Assembly (NCBI RefSeq): GCF_029784155.1
Contig: NC_073693.1
Coordinates: 166,275,104-166,339,103, forward strand
Direction: 5' to 3'
Length of the DNA: 64,000 bases
Source: Uranotaenia lowii
Lineage: Eukaryota; Arthropoda; Insecta; Diptera; Culicidae
The notes beneath the pieces are model-generated. The model had not been told where the DNA came from and searched no databases. It saw only the letters and a program-made list of their open reading frames with translations. Shown in pieces: positions 51,871-62,880 of this stretch. Numbering within the stretch: position 1 is the first letter of the stretch; the number at the start of each line of letters is the position of its first letter. The position numbers and the translations under genes are program-made.

Positions 51871-54800
51871 GTTAGCTGATTTCATTTGTTTTTTTCTTTT
51901 CTGGTTATCATTTCGCTGTTTCTTATTTTTTATGGTTATTTAATTCTGTGGGTCCTCCCTCAGGATACCCGAACACAAAATGACTCTCTTATTTATTTAC
52001 GAAACAGTTGAGCGCAGATTAAAGAACGTTTATTTTAGGCAAGAATTATGGAATTATTTGACAATATAACAATATCTACGGTAGCAAGGTCACATTTCGA
52101 GAATAAATTCTTCTTAAATTTCAAAAAGACAAGCTTGATCTAATTTCTCATACAAAGTTTATCATAAATACATAAATTTATGTTATCATGCCGTGGTTCA
52201 AGATGGTATTTCCATGTTTGAATGTGAAATCATTTGTTTACTACGATTTTATATTCAATAAAAACTCAGAGTGTGGTTTGTTCACGACAAAATCTGGACA
52301 CTTATTTATATTGATGGTACTGAGCTATGGTACGCAAGCAGAGAGGATTTATCAACTGGTGAATAAGAGATTTCTGTTCTGTTAAAAAGTAAAATTTTTA
52401 ATAAACAGCAGAATATTTTTACCAATCAAAAGGTTAACCGAAAATTTGTAAAATTTCGGTAAACGTCTACTTAGCATTACAAAAAGAGCAGCATTACAAG
52501 AACAGTTAGCAGTGATAATTAAATCATTAATTCGGTAAAAGTTAGTGACGGCCAATCTAAACCGTTAAATGGACTCAAAAAGTTAGCGATTACTAACTTA
52601 AAGCGAAATATACTAACATATATTGAACAAAAACTTAAACCGAAAGAAAATACTGATGTTTAAGTTAAGAAATGTTTCAATAAGGAAACTAATTTCTCAA
52701 CAAGTGCTCAAAGTTTAAATGCATCACATGTTTACATCAAGGCATGGGTTCTTATCATTAGGAAAGGTGCCTCCAATTCAAAGGATAAGATTTTTTTTCA
52801 TTTATTTAAATGTGGCTTAGGGACAGGTAATTCCGTATAACAGAATAGTTCAGAATTTCTATCCTTAAGCATCAATCTGTGCGAAGTTTTCCATCCAGGA
52901 GATATTCCTGTTTTGTTAAATCCAAAATGGTTCATTATTTTTGTCATCCACTCTAGATGAACGAATGGATGAATAACGCGAGACCGTTAAAATCCTAGCT
53001 AGACAAATCAAAAAATAATAACACAAGGCATCATTCGGAGTTTAATGGGAGTTATCACTCATTAACGTGTAATGTGTTTTGAAATTTTTAATTTGATTCA
53101 ATACGATTTTGTTAATTTAACCAAAAATATAGCCGCCGCCCGTGGCGTAGAAGATAGCATTCAAGTCTTCTAAGCCAGGGGGTATGAGATCGAATCCCGG
53201 TCACGGCATACATAGTACACTTTCGGTGGGTTGGTGGTTTTAGCATTTGTAAGATGCTAGCCATCATATCCTCGAAAGATGTACGCTTAGAGTTAAGAAA
53301 AAAAGGAATCTCTTCGAGGAAACAGCAAGTTTCATTGAGATCCTGTATGTGTTTGTGTTCGTTTTTAAAAAAAAATTGTTCATCGAGAATAGGAGAATGC
53401 TTGTGATTGTTTTTTCTTCTAACTTCTTCTAATATCAACCTGGCCAAAACTTGCAAGCATCCTGGATAGTGAAAAACTTGCGTTTCTCATTTTTTTTCTT
53501 TTCAACAAAGTATCTGACACATAGAACATGCATTGCAAATACTACTACGGCCAGGCCAACTATCTGATGAAACGCAAGAGAAACATGAACAAGGGAGGAA
53601 TGAAGCGTGGAGTTCCCTGCCAAACGCTTCAAATGATTATATAGGGTTTAGTCATAGAAGATAATATTGAATATGTAGATGAGGAATCCTAAAAAGCATA
53701 TAACAATGGATTGATGTCACCCGAATCCTTCTATGTTTGATGCTAATTCAATCTAATCCTATCTTTTCGCAGCCAACGGGGTTTGTATGATTCTTTCCTC
53801 TTGCAGATATTTTGTTTATTACAATATTCATTTCTAAGTAATAACATTTATATTTCTTCTCAGTGAATGATTGACAACTATCACAAGTTTCTTTTGTGAT
53901 TTAGATGTTTTTATTGATAAAAAAATAAGTCCCGAAACAAATAAAATTTATTGTTTTTTCGCGAAAAACAACAAAAGAGAAATTCGCGAAATCGGAAGAA
54001 AAAAATCACGTCACGTAAAGAAATATAATGTTCACAAATAAACAAATAAAATGGAAAGAGCTCACCAATGTTTTGTGATAATGCTGACAACCATGGGGGA
54101 TGATAAAGAAACCTATTGCCACTTCAAATCTTGAAACAACGAGGCAAAACTCCTTCGAAATTCCTGGACAGCGGTCAGAGCTGCATTCAGGATTCTCCTG
54201 GAAGTAGATTGGGGGTTTTCTCGATGTCATTCTTGTGTTATTCGGGGTTCGGCCTTGAAGCAATTTCTTAATTTCATCTGGTGCTCTCCCTGCATGACAA
54301 ACTTTGTCCTGGGTTGATCCGGAAGGCGTAGGCAGACCACTATTAGCTCTTCCGCAACTTTCACTATAAATGCTACATATTGTATACTTTTTCCGGTTAA
54401 CTCCTCTTTGTTGGGATAGAAAACTCAGAAATACTTCACCGTAATCATAAATTCACAATTTATATTTTATTTTTCGGATTATTTTTACTTCAAAGCAAAG
54501 ACAATTGAAACGAGTGAAAAAAAAACACGACCGCACTCCACCAAGGCTTGCTTTGATCCATGTTTGTGATTGATTGAGATTAAATACTAAAAAATAATCT
54601 GCAAATCTGTAAAAAAGCGTAAAAAACTACTTTAAAAAAATATTAAATTTAAGTTTTACAGTTGAGTGCATACATATCTTCTAAAAATAAACCAGCAATA
54701 AAAAAAACTATGGGCCAATTGTTTTCAAATTCCAAATATCATAAGTGATCGTATCTAAAAAATATGTTTACGTTTCCGAGGTAATTTGGCTTTGTTCAAT

Positions 54801-56008
54801 ATTGCTTTAAACCCACACTTTAGTTTAAAGGGTCAGATATATTTTTAATGTATGGGCTCAAAAAGTTTAAGCGGTCCTCATTTAGCGAAACTTATAGCTA
54901 GCGGAGCTTTCTTATCCGCTAGCTCACTAAAAATAAAGCGACTAAATTAATTCGTTTCTAAAAGCTGCGCGAACTGAAAAGTAATCAGCGAATTAGCGTT
55001 CTGCGCCAGACCCTGCAAAAATGGACTAACTATCTTGGAAATATATGTTCATAATGGTTTGACAGACATTCAAGTCTCGAGAATAATTAACTTTTTTTAA
55101 TAACTCTTTTATTTTATAAAAATGTAGGTGCCTCATTTAAATAGAAGTGTCCAGATTCTTCCGCTAACAAGCCTGATCAAACGTGGAATTGTTAATCAAA
55201 AAACCTGTATTGCTCTGAATGAACCAATGAAACTTGATTTGAAATTTAAAGTTTGAGAGCTAACGTTTGGATTTTCATTTTTTGACTTGTATCTGGCTTA
55301 TAGAACATGTCTACAAGCCAACAAGTAACTATAAGTTATGAATATCATTTTCGATCCTTGATGTGTACGCCATACGAGAGTTCATTCCTATCAACAAATT
55401 GATCTAGCTGCATTTCACTCTGCATTTTTATGCAAAATAAAATTATGCAAAATACAATGAAACGTTATTTATTGAATTGATGGCAGCGTTCAATTAATCA
55501 AACCAGAGGATGTTTGAAATTCATTTGTTAAATCGATTCTTTTTATCGAATGTTAAAATTTTCTAAAAACAATATTTTCAATTGATTAACAGATAAGTGA
55601 TTAACTGCGTTTTATATGCAATTGTGTACCGATAGGAAAATCTAGACGAAATAGTTAGTAGTACCATAGTGAGAATCAATTATGTCGAATAATGATAAAA
55701 AGAAATGTATAACGAAAGTAAATTTTCTGCATTTTTGTTTTTTTTCTCACACGTTTTCTTCGACATAACCCGACAATAATCATCATTTCGGAAACAAACA
55801 CTCGATCTGCAAACCCAAACCACCTCGTCACACTCGTCTTCACACCCAAAATAACCTTTTTTGCGGATTGCAACCAAAAACGAAATCTTTTCCATTTCTT
55901 CTCCCCCTGCCAACACAATAAACATACCGTCCATCCCCGGAAAATGAACAAAATAAAAAAAAAATCGTTAACAAAAAAAAAATGCACACACGAATGTCTC
56001 ATTAACAG
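51871..56008 (+). other. ric-3: ric-3 intron 6 / possible 3' UTR of the giant isoform
   Basis: 4.1 kb AT-rich. Contains an AATAAA at 52102-52107 and a SINE (53131-53304). A reverse-strand open stretch (about 54006-54360) is less AT-rich but shows no recognised domain. The rest holds no supported gene. Confidence 0.65.
53131..53304 (+). mobile_element. tRNA-derived SINE, second copy
   Basis: Same family and orientation as 19362-19585: GGCGTAGAAGATAGCATTCAAG, the identical B-box block TATGAGATCGAATCCCGGTC, then CATACATAGTACACTTTC and GATGCTAGCCATCAT. The 3' part seen in the first copy (AACCAGCCCAAGGCTG) is absent; it ends in a short A run. More diverged, so older. No clear target duplication. 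Confidence 0.82.
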
Positions 56009-56100
56009 TCGTCACGGCTATTCAAGGTCTGATTAGCGCAGCAGATGAGCAGTTATTGAAAATAGATAGCATTAAAAAATCGGCGAACAACTTAAGCAAG
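56009..56100 (+). CDS. ric-3: ric-3 exon 7: alternative to exon 6
   Basis: 92 bp; acceptor ATTAACAG, donor AAG|GTTAGC. Open in one frame only, with two leading bases (phase 1 in) and phase 0 out, encoding VVTAIQGLISAADEQLLK then IDSIKKSANNLSK, an amphipathic helix-like peptide. Phase does not fit exon 6 (phase 0 out): after exon 6 it would read SSRLFKV then stop. Phase does fit exon 5 and exon 8. I infer mutually exclusive use with exon 6; a missed intervening exon is the alternative. Confidence 0.65.
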
Positions 56101-56713
56101 GTTAGCGCAAATAATCTCTTTCGTATTTCCTTCTGTTCGTAACCGTTTTTCATCTAGTTTAGTTACCCCTTCTTTTTTTCTGTGGAATTAATAGCTCGTG
56201 CTCTTTCTCCCCATTTGCGGTTTATTTTGGACTTAGATTTATCTAAATCCATCCTGGAAACTTCCAATATTTTCTATTTGGTTTCGAATCATTTAGCAAA
56301 TGTAGTTTCTCAGCGTTATCGGAAGCTTAAAAAATCTAAAATTAGAAGTGTTCTTCCCAAAATGAATTGCATTTTTATGTTTACCTCAAATTGTCAATTT
56401 GCTATTACTGGAGTGTATTGTCCTTTTGTTACCACTACTGCTACACACAACTTTCCTTGTATATTAAAAATACTTACACTTTTTATTTAATTATAGTTCT
56501 ATAATCTATAGTTTTATTCTTTGACTTTTTTTTAACATTGTATCAATAAATAGCGTCAAAATTTGAACCTGTTTTTTTTGTTGTTGTTTGGCAAATAGTT
56601 TTCGGTTTGCTTTTGGTTTTTCCTTGTCGAAGCCCATACTCCGGATGATTTTATAACGCCAAATTTTTATTGTTGCGGAAATTACTCGCACTGCCCGAAT
56701 GGATTTCGAACAG
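56101..56713 (+). other. ric-3: ric-3 intron 7
   Basis: AT-rich, starts GTTAGC and ends GAACAG. A short open stretch (56182-56490) has no domain. Nothing else seen. Confidence 0.6.
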
Positions 56714-57061
56714 GACTCAGAAAACACCGAACAAGACGAGGAAGCGAAACCGAGCACAGATTCACACGAAGATGACACATCGGACGAGATAGCAGCCGTA
56801 GAACGAAACGCCACGGATGAAGAGGTGCAGGAAACTAAAGAGAAAAGCGCTAAATCGGAGGTGGAAACTGAGCCTGTGGACAATGAAACACACGCGTACG
56901 ACAGACTGACGCCAGAAAGTGGTGCCGTGGTCAAGAAACGTGATGTCAGCGTGGAGCGAAGCAACGTCAAGGTGATACCTATGGAAAAGAAGGTTTCATA
57001 TGACACCAACAAACAACCTAGTCGTCCGGACACTCCGGTGCAGTCAGTAACGTTGAAACCG
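56714..57061 (+). CDS. ric-3: ric-3 exon 8: acidic C-terminal region
   Basis: 116 codons, phase 0 to phase 0, donor CCG|GTAAGA. It encodes DSENTEQDEEAKPSTD..., Glu/Asp-rich, then a more basic region VVKKRDVSVERSNVKVIP and PMEKKVSYDTNK. Composition resembles that of exon 6. The acceptor (TTTCGAACAG at 56713) has a weak pyrimidine tract; the frame is also open upstream through an ATG at 56699, which could start an unrelated short frame, but the in-phase splice is preferred. Confidence 0.72.
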
Positions 57062-57129
57062 GTAAGATAATGAAAATTACTGTATCAATGGCAGAACTAA
57101 CCGTTTTCTCTCCTTTTCCTCCCTTCAAG

Positions 57130-57273
57130 TCAATCATTGAAACCAATGCGCCCGACTCGAAGTGTGTCTTGCTGGATACTAAGGTTCAACAGTCCTCGAA
57201 AGTATCCGTGTCAGACAACGAATTGGCAGTTGAAACTCTGGATGCCAGCCGAAGAATCGATGAAGAGTCACCA
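57130..57273 (+). CDS. ric-3: ric-3 exon 9
   Basis: 48 codons, phase 0 in and out, with a strong acceptor (TTTTCCTCCCTTCAAG) and donor (CCA|GTAAGT). It encodes SIIETNAPDSKCVLLDTKV and a Ser/Glu-rich tail ending RRIDEESP. Symmetric phase makes it skippable. Confidence 0.75.
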
Positions 57274-57357
57274 GTAAGTATCAAACTTCCGCCTTTTCTC
57301 CACAGCTTTTGGCCTACAAAGCTCACAAAATTTCTCTAATACATCTTGGGTTATCAG

Positions 57358-57507
57358 TTCGACTTAAATCTGGTAGTAGTGTTTGAGTCGCTGTCCAACC
57401 TGAATCAGGGTCGAAGTTTGGAACTCAACGTACTGTTGGGCTCAGAACCCACAACGTCAGTCGTACGTCCCTCACCAGCAGCCCGAGTGGCCTCACCAAC
57501 GAGGGAG
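57358..57507 (+). CDS. ric-3: ric-3 exon 10 (probable)
   Basis: 50 codons, phase 0 in (acceptor GGTTATCAG) and phase 0 out (GAG|GTAAGC). It encodes FDLNLVVVFESLSNLNQG, then RSLELNVLLGSEPTTSVVRP and SPAARVASPTRE. Only this frame is open across the whole exon from 57358. An internal CAG at about 57408 could be an alternative acceptor. No stop codon within the exon, so the gene should continue downstream or terminate in intron sequence (stop at 57555). Confidence 0.6.
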
Positions 57508-59357
57508 GTAAGCTGCATCCCAAAAAAAAAAACAACGATCATTCCCTGGTTTTGACCAGAATGTCCGAAGTCTGTATCTATGTGTAACAGTCAATAAGAC
57601 GACACTCGATTCAAACAACACTAACTTCTTAGAACGTTTATGTTGCGTGAACATCATTGCGCCTAACCAAACCCATCAGCTATAGATGATCCTTGAACCA
57701 TCATCAATGAACCTGAACATAATGTAACATTTGGGGAATATTAATCTTCACTTAAAAAGGCATAATTGTACTGTGCTGTTATATTTTAAGAAACACACAA
57801 AGGGATAATAACACCAAAACAGTCAATATAAACACCGGTTTTACGTCCTTCCGAAACATGCATTACCGTTGTTGAGAAATAACCATAAAGTTATAAATTT
57901 TCATAGCAGATGTAATGAGAATTGACGCTTTTTTCGTATTTGGATATCAAAATTTGGTTCAATGTTTGGTACAGCTTTATATTTATTTTTAAATGCTACC
58001 CAGAGATGTTCCTAGATGCAAACATTAGTTAGCAAAATTTTTGGTAGAGAAATGAATCCATCTGTGTAATTATAAAATGTCGGGAATAGATTAGATGAAA
58101 GTTAATTTTAAAAAAAATGCCTGTCGCCCCGTACTACATCATTTTATTTTTCAACCTTTTTATCTTTTCTATTCCTTGAAATTTCAATGTTACTGAGGGA
58201 TTCATTTCTCCGCATTGAAAATTAACTTTAAATCTCTAAAATTTCTTGGTAAGATTTATGGTTCAGTATGTATATTCATTAATTCTGCTTCCACATACCG
58301 TAAAATAGAGTGAATCGGAACAGTGTTTGGGTCATTCGTTATACATATTTCCGAAAAATTCAGCTCTGTCAGCCCACGATTTGCTTTAGATGGTGTATTT
58401 AGTGGGTCTTAACAAAACTCAATCAAAAAAGTTAAATAAAGTTAAGAATATTCACACTTATGTTAGTCTTCAAAAATCAAGATTATTTCTTAAAGTTTAT
58501 TGTGAAAAAGTGAATAATAATGCTTAAACAAACTATTTGAATAGATAACTGCATTTCATGCGTATTCCAGTATTCCAACAAACAAGTTTGGAAGGGGTAT
58601 TTAACAGATTTTTCTTTAGCACTAAGGAATTTAAATCCAAAAACAGGCTTCCGATTCAAAAATATTTATAATTTTAATCAGTCAAACACTATTCTTCAGT
58701 TTTAAGATGTATATGGCAGCACTACCTTGCAGTTAATCGGAATTGAGATCTTTTATTGATTTTTGACATCAAGTTCACTAAAAAGTGAATTTCTTGGTCC
58801 GATAATCAGAATAATGCTGTACTTTCCGATAATGCTTGATGGAGTTTTAAGAAATAATTTCGATTTTCGTAGAAAAATATAAGTGGTACTATTCTTATTT
58901 CGCACCATTTTCTCATATTTTGGTCCTCAACGCCAACTGCTTCATCCAAAAAAGTAAACTTATGCTTGATTTATCCGTTGAACAATTTTAAACAAATTGT
59001 CGAAGAAAATATTCATGATTTTCAATCATTCAGTTGTGCTTCCACCATTTTGAGCATAAAATAACTATTCTTTGCTTTTCATATATTTTCTCGATTTTTC
59101 CAACCGCCGTTATTACCTTTTCCATCACCCACTCCTATTCGGAGAAATGTTAATAGTGGTGCCTAACTCTAGGGGAAAAATTATCGAAGGAATTGAAGAA
59201 AGGCAGATATACTGTTTTTACCCGATTCTGACAATGATATAACTTTGAACCTAGAATAGGTAGATGGTCCAGAAAATATTCTCCGGCTGGGAGAGTTTTC
59301 ATTGTGTTCTTGGCGAGGGAAATACAGTACCTATTAGAAAAATCTATCGTTTTTCAA
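57508..59357. other. AT-rich sequence downstream of exon 10
   Basis: Probably intron 10 or the 3' flank. No further exon with matching phase and domain content was recognised, and no repeat stood out. Confidence 0.5.
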
Positions 59358-60353
59358 ATTATTATTATTATTATTATTATTTCATTTATTCATCGAACAT
59401 ATTTGTTTAAATGAATTCTAATATATATATAAAAAACAGATCAGATAGAATTAAATAGACTGGACTGACGAACACGACGAATAAATCGACTAACAGGTTG
59501 ATTAAACTGATGCAAATGTTCAGCGTCCTGGAATACTCGCATCATCGCACTCAATGGCTCATTATAGCCGTAGGATGTTCGGTGGACTCGAGTTGATAGC
59601 AGCGAGTGAGATCGTAAGGTCCTTAATGGCGCACTAAAGCATATCATTTCCAGCAAGTGTGGTGACTGGACCTCACCGTTCAATACTTTAGCGACGAATG
59701 TTGCTTGTTGAATCCTTCGGCGGCGTTCCAGTGTTTCAATACCCAAAAGCTGGCAGCGATTAGGATAAGCGGGAAGATCCTCAGGATGGTGCCATGGCAG
59801 ATGTCGTAGGGCGAATCTTAGAAAACGCTTTTGTATGCGCTCAATTCGTAGGATCCAACACAGCTGGTAGGGGGCCCAGATGATTGCAGCATGTTCTATT
59901 ATGGACCGGACGAGTGCACAGTACAGCGACTTCAAGCACAGCGGATCAGTAAATTCTCGTGCTATTTTTGAAATGAAACCAAGTTGTCGATTGGCTTTAT
60001 TTATGACGGTTGTTCGATGGCTGTTGAACGTGAGCTGTGCATCAAGGGTAACACCTAGATCGTCAACTTCCAATACCCTTTTAAGATGCTGATGATCGAT
60101 GCTATATTCGTGTAGAATGGGTGATTTTTTTCGATGGAAGGTTATTACATAGCATTTAGGGACACTGACAGATAACTTATTCAGTCTACACCATTCACTA
60201 TCACAAATGACTGCTTTGCGATATATTTAGGCCCACTTACAGTTCGTGTGAAAAAATCTTATTTCGTCGATAACTGCAGCTATGATGTTATTGCTCTGAC
60301 CGAAACATGGTTGAACGAGAGGTCCTTCACTAGCCAGGTTTTTAGTTCAGACT
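59358..60353 (-). mobile_element. CR1/Jockey-like LINE, 5'-truncated and 5'-inverted
   Basis: The 3' segment (60220-59358, reverse strand) encodes the end of a reverse transcriptase: GVTLDAQLTFNSH, SLYCALVRSIIEHAAIIWAP, RIQKRFLRFALRHLPW, terminating at 59441, and ends in an (ATT)8 microsatellite tail at 59358-59382. Directly beside it 60225-60353 runs in the opposite direction and encodes SYDVIALTETWLNERSF, the endonuclease N-terminus of the same type of element. An inverted 5' piece followed by a sense 3' piece and tail is the signature of twin priming. Confidence 0.78.
59441..60073 (-). pseudogene. LINE reverse transcriptase C-terminus
   Basis: 210-codon frame holding the thumb and post-RT region only (LGVTLDAQLTFNSHRTTVIN through RFIRRVRQSSLF). 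The palm with the catalytic aspartates is absent, so it is a dead 3' fragment; clade CR1/Jockey inferred from wording of the motifs. Confidence 0.82.
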
Positions 60354-61955
60354 ATGGGGGGCCATTCACTAATTACGTAAGCACTATTTTTTAAATTTTG
60401 TTACGATCGACTAGCTCAGGCGGCCCGAACACTCAGGGTCGGCGCTGCAAAGCGATGGCTCAACAAAAGGTCACTAGGAAGAGGGACCGCGCCCCAGAAA
60501 ATTCCCCCCAGAACTTCCGAGGTATATCGGCTCGAAAGAAGTAAATTTGTATATTTTAGATTTTACATTATTTTATTTAAGTTTTTTTTTTAAACAAACA
60601 AAAAAACATAAAAGGGAAAGGGATTACGGTGCGGCCGATCTGCTGCAGATGATCCCCCGGGCAAGTTGAGTTAGCCACATGATGGGCTTCATGGGTTTGA
60701 GGCAAGGCCGTGCGAACGGGGGGGGTTTTAGGGGTTTACCCCCCCCATGGAGATTTTTTCCTAGTAAAATTTCTCAGTTCAAGAAATGAATTTACCGTAG
60801 TAACAAGAAATTACTTCATCCAAAAAGGTGTTTATAAATAAGTATTAATAACCATGTCGCAAAATTTTCTCGCCTCCGGCGGAATTTACTCCTACATCAC
60901 TCTAGGCCTAAGACATTTCATTCTGCGACAGTACAATTTAATACAAAACAATTTCTCATCTTTGAAATTGGCTTTTATTAAGACATGTATCTAAACAAGT
61001 TTAACCATAACGTTCTTTCAAATCACTTTGAGAATAAAAAAAACTATTATATCATAACAAATTAAATAATAATATGAAATATTCTTAAAGAATCCATCCA
61101 ATTTAAACATCAACTTGAATTTGTGTATATTGTTCTTCTAAATACTCAACTCGACTTTATAACGATTTTTATAAATTACACAAGGCCACAAAATTCACAT
61201 TTAATTAAGGTGTAAGAATTTAAGAGCAAATTATAATTAATTTTGGTGCCTTTCAACTTTTGAAAATTGGTAAATTCTAAAATTAGAATTATTTTAGAAA
61301 ACTCTGAACTTTTCTAATAAAGTTTCAAAAATTAAAAAAAAATAATGGAGGGATTTTCCCCAAAACTGTAAGTCATTTTGACTTCTGCGAAAACGCTTTC
61401 CCAATTCTGAAAAATAAAAGATTTTAAACGAATTTTAAAAATGTTTTTTTTTGTTATTATATTTGAAATATTTTTAAAGAATAAATCAAATTTTTTCGTA
61501 GATTTCGAGAAGTTCGCTTACTTGAATGATCAATTGAATTTTAGAAATAAGTTATGACATTTCTATGAAGTTTTTGCTAAAAAATGTCTTCCAAAAATTT
61601 TAAAATTTTATCTTTTTATAGAAGAGAAGGTGTTTTAGATCCGAAATTTAGCCGAAATTTTTACCAATGTTTTTATTTTAAATTTGAAATAACCATATTA
61701 AAATTAAAGAATTAACACCACTGAAATTGGTAAACACTTAAAATGTATATTTTTTAAACATTTCAAATAGAAAAAAATTCAAAATATATTTTGGATGGGG
61801 GGTCACCGACCACATATTTTAACTATTGGTGGAAATGCAAGCGTTATTGCAAGTGAATTAGCGTTACAGTAATTTTTTTCTTAAAGTCCTCCTACGAAAC
61901 ACACTGTGCCTTATTTATTGTGTGTTTTAGTATTGTTGGTAATTCTAGCTAAATT
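60354..61955. other. Unclassified AT-rich DNA with repeat ends
   Basis: 60354-60390 (GGCCATTCACTAATTACGTAAGC) looks like the terminus of another DNA transposon. 60405-60530 and 60620-60740 are short GC-richer patches without domains, the latter with a run of 8 C preceded by G runs. 60760-61955 is AT-rich. No gene seen. Confidence 0.4.
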
Positions 61956-62880
61956 TGAATTTCGAAAACCCCCCCCCATGGGCGAGTCCTTCGCACGGGC
62001 CTGGTTTGAGGTTAGGTTGCTGGGTCTGGGCTTGGTCGACAGCCAAAGCCGGAGGCCACTTAATAAAAAAAGGAGGGTGTTTGTTACCTTGGTTGGTGGG
62101 TGGACCCCCCGGCTTGTCTGGACGATGTACCCGGATGGCTTGGATAGATGGCGTCCCCGGATGGAGTGAAGCAGCGGGCCGCCTGGTTCGGCTGGACGGC
62201 GTGCTGCTCGGTTCCGCTGGATAGGGAGCTCCCCGGTTCGGTTCGTCGGCGTTTCCGGATAGTAGGACCAAACAGCGCGCCGCCTGGTTCGGCTTGACGA
62301 CGTATCGCCGGGTTCGGCTGGACGATTGGCCGCTTGGTTCGGCTGGACGAAGAGAGTCGCTCGGATTATCGGGACCACGTGGTTGTTCGATCTGGCTGGA
62401 CGGCGTGCTATCTGGTTCGGCTAGACAGCGTGCCGCTCGGTTTGACAAGGCGGCTTGCCGTATGGTGACGGACGGCGTGTCGCTCTGTTTGTCTAGACGG
62501 CTGGCCGTATGGTAACGGACGGCGTGCCGCTTGGATCTGCAGGACGGTGCGCAGTTTGGATTTTGCTGGATGGCGTGGTTCGGCTTGATGGTGTTCTTAG
62601 GGTTCGGACCGCTTGACAAGGTCGTCTTTCTGGGCCACTTGACCGGAATCCGATTTATGGGAGGCAATTGGCGACCCTCCCAAAACGGTTCGTCTGATGG
62701 ATTTCGGCCAACACTTCCACGCGGTCACCGAACTTGCACTCTGGATCTTGGACAACGACGCACCGTCCTCGATCGTAGCCAAACTTAGAATGCCCAACGG
62801 ATCTCTTCTTCGCAGCTTTCTCTCCTTCCTTCTTCTTCTCCGGAACTTCAGCTGTCATGTCCACGTCATCTTTATTTTGA
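61956..62880 (-). repeat. GC-rich block of degenerate GGTTCGGCTGGACGGCGTG repeats
   Basis: 62160-62590 consists of many imperfect copies of a ~35-bp unit around GGTTCGGCTGGACGGCGTGC. The reverse strand stays open for 240 codons (62667-61945) rich in Pro, Ser, Arg and Ala with recurring SSRTRR and AEPS words. Adjacent (62864-62655, reverse) is a basic frame with KKKEGEKAAKKRSVGHSKFG then CKFGDRVEVLAEIH, possibly the tail of a retroelement or captured gene protein. I do not recognise either. The composition contrasts sharply with the AT-rich flanks. Confidence 0.5.

Larger units (their letters stand above)
18406..57507 (+). other. ric-3: ric-3 transcription unit (coding span seen here)
   Basis: RIC-3 proteins are ER membrane chaperones that promote folding and assembly of nicotinic acetylcholine receptors. 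Ten phase-compatible coding exons span 39 kb. Exons 1 to 6 read through to about residue 1,770, or 1,772 if exon 6 terminates. The short path 1-5, 7, 8, 9, 10 encodes about 478 residues before any further exons. Family hallmarks are an N-terminal hydrophobic segment, a Pro/Arg-rich linker, a second membrane segment (MPLYTIGIVSFFIYTIL) preceded by PGMRPPMG, and a C-terminal coiled coil. Exon 2 has phase 1 on both sides and could be skipped in frame. The end of the gene may be beyond 57507. Introns 2 and 3 are 7.2 and 19.3 kb and packed with transposons. Confidence 0.9.

Noticed and set aside
53761..53790. Micro-exon after the acceptor TCTTTTCGCAG near 53772
   Set aside because: In the required frame it gives only P-T-G-F before a GTATGA donor-like site and leaves phase 0, so it does not fix the exon 6 to 7 phase.
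54006..54370. Less AT-rich stretch in intron 6 as the missing exon between 6 and 7
   Set aside because: No plus-strand frame with phase 0 in and phase 1 out between good splice sites; the open frame is on the minus strand.
55676..56002. 108-codon reverse-strand frame
   Set aside because: Low-complexity Lys/Phe-rich translation of AT-rich intron overlapping the exon 7 acceptor; no domain.
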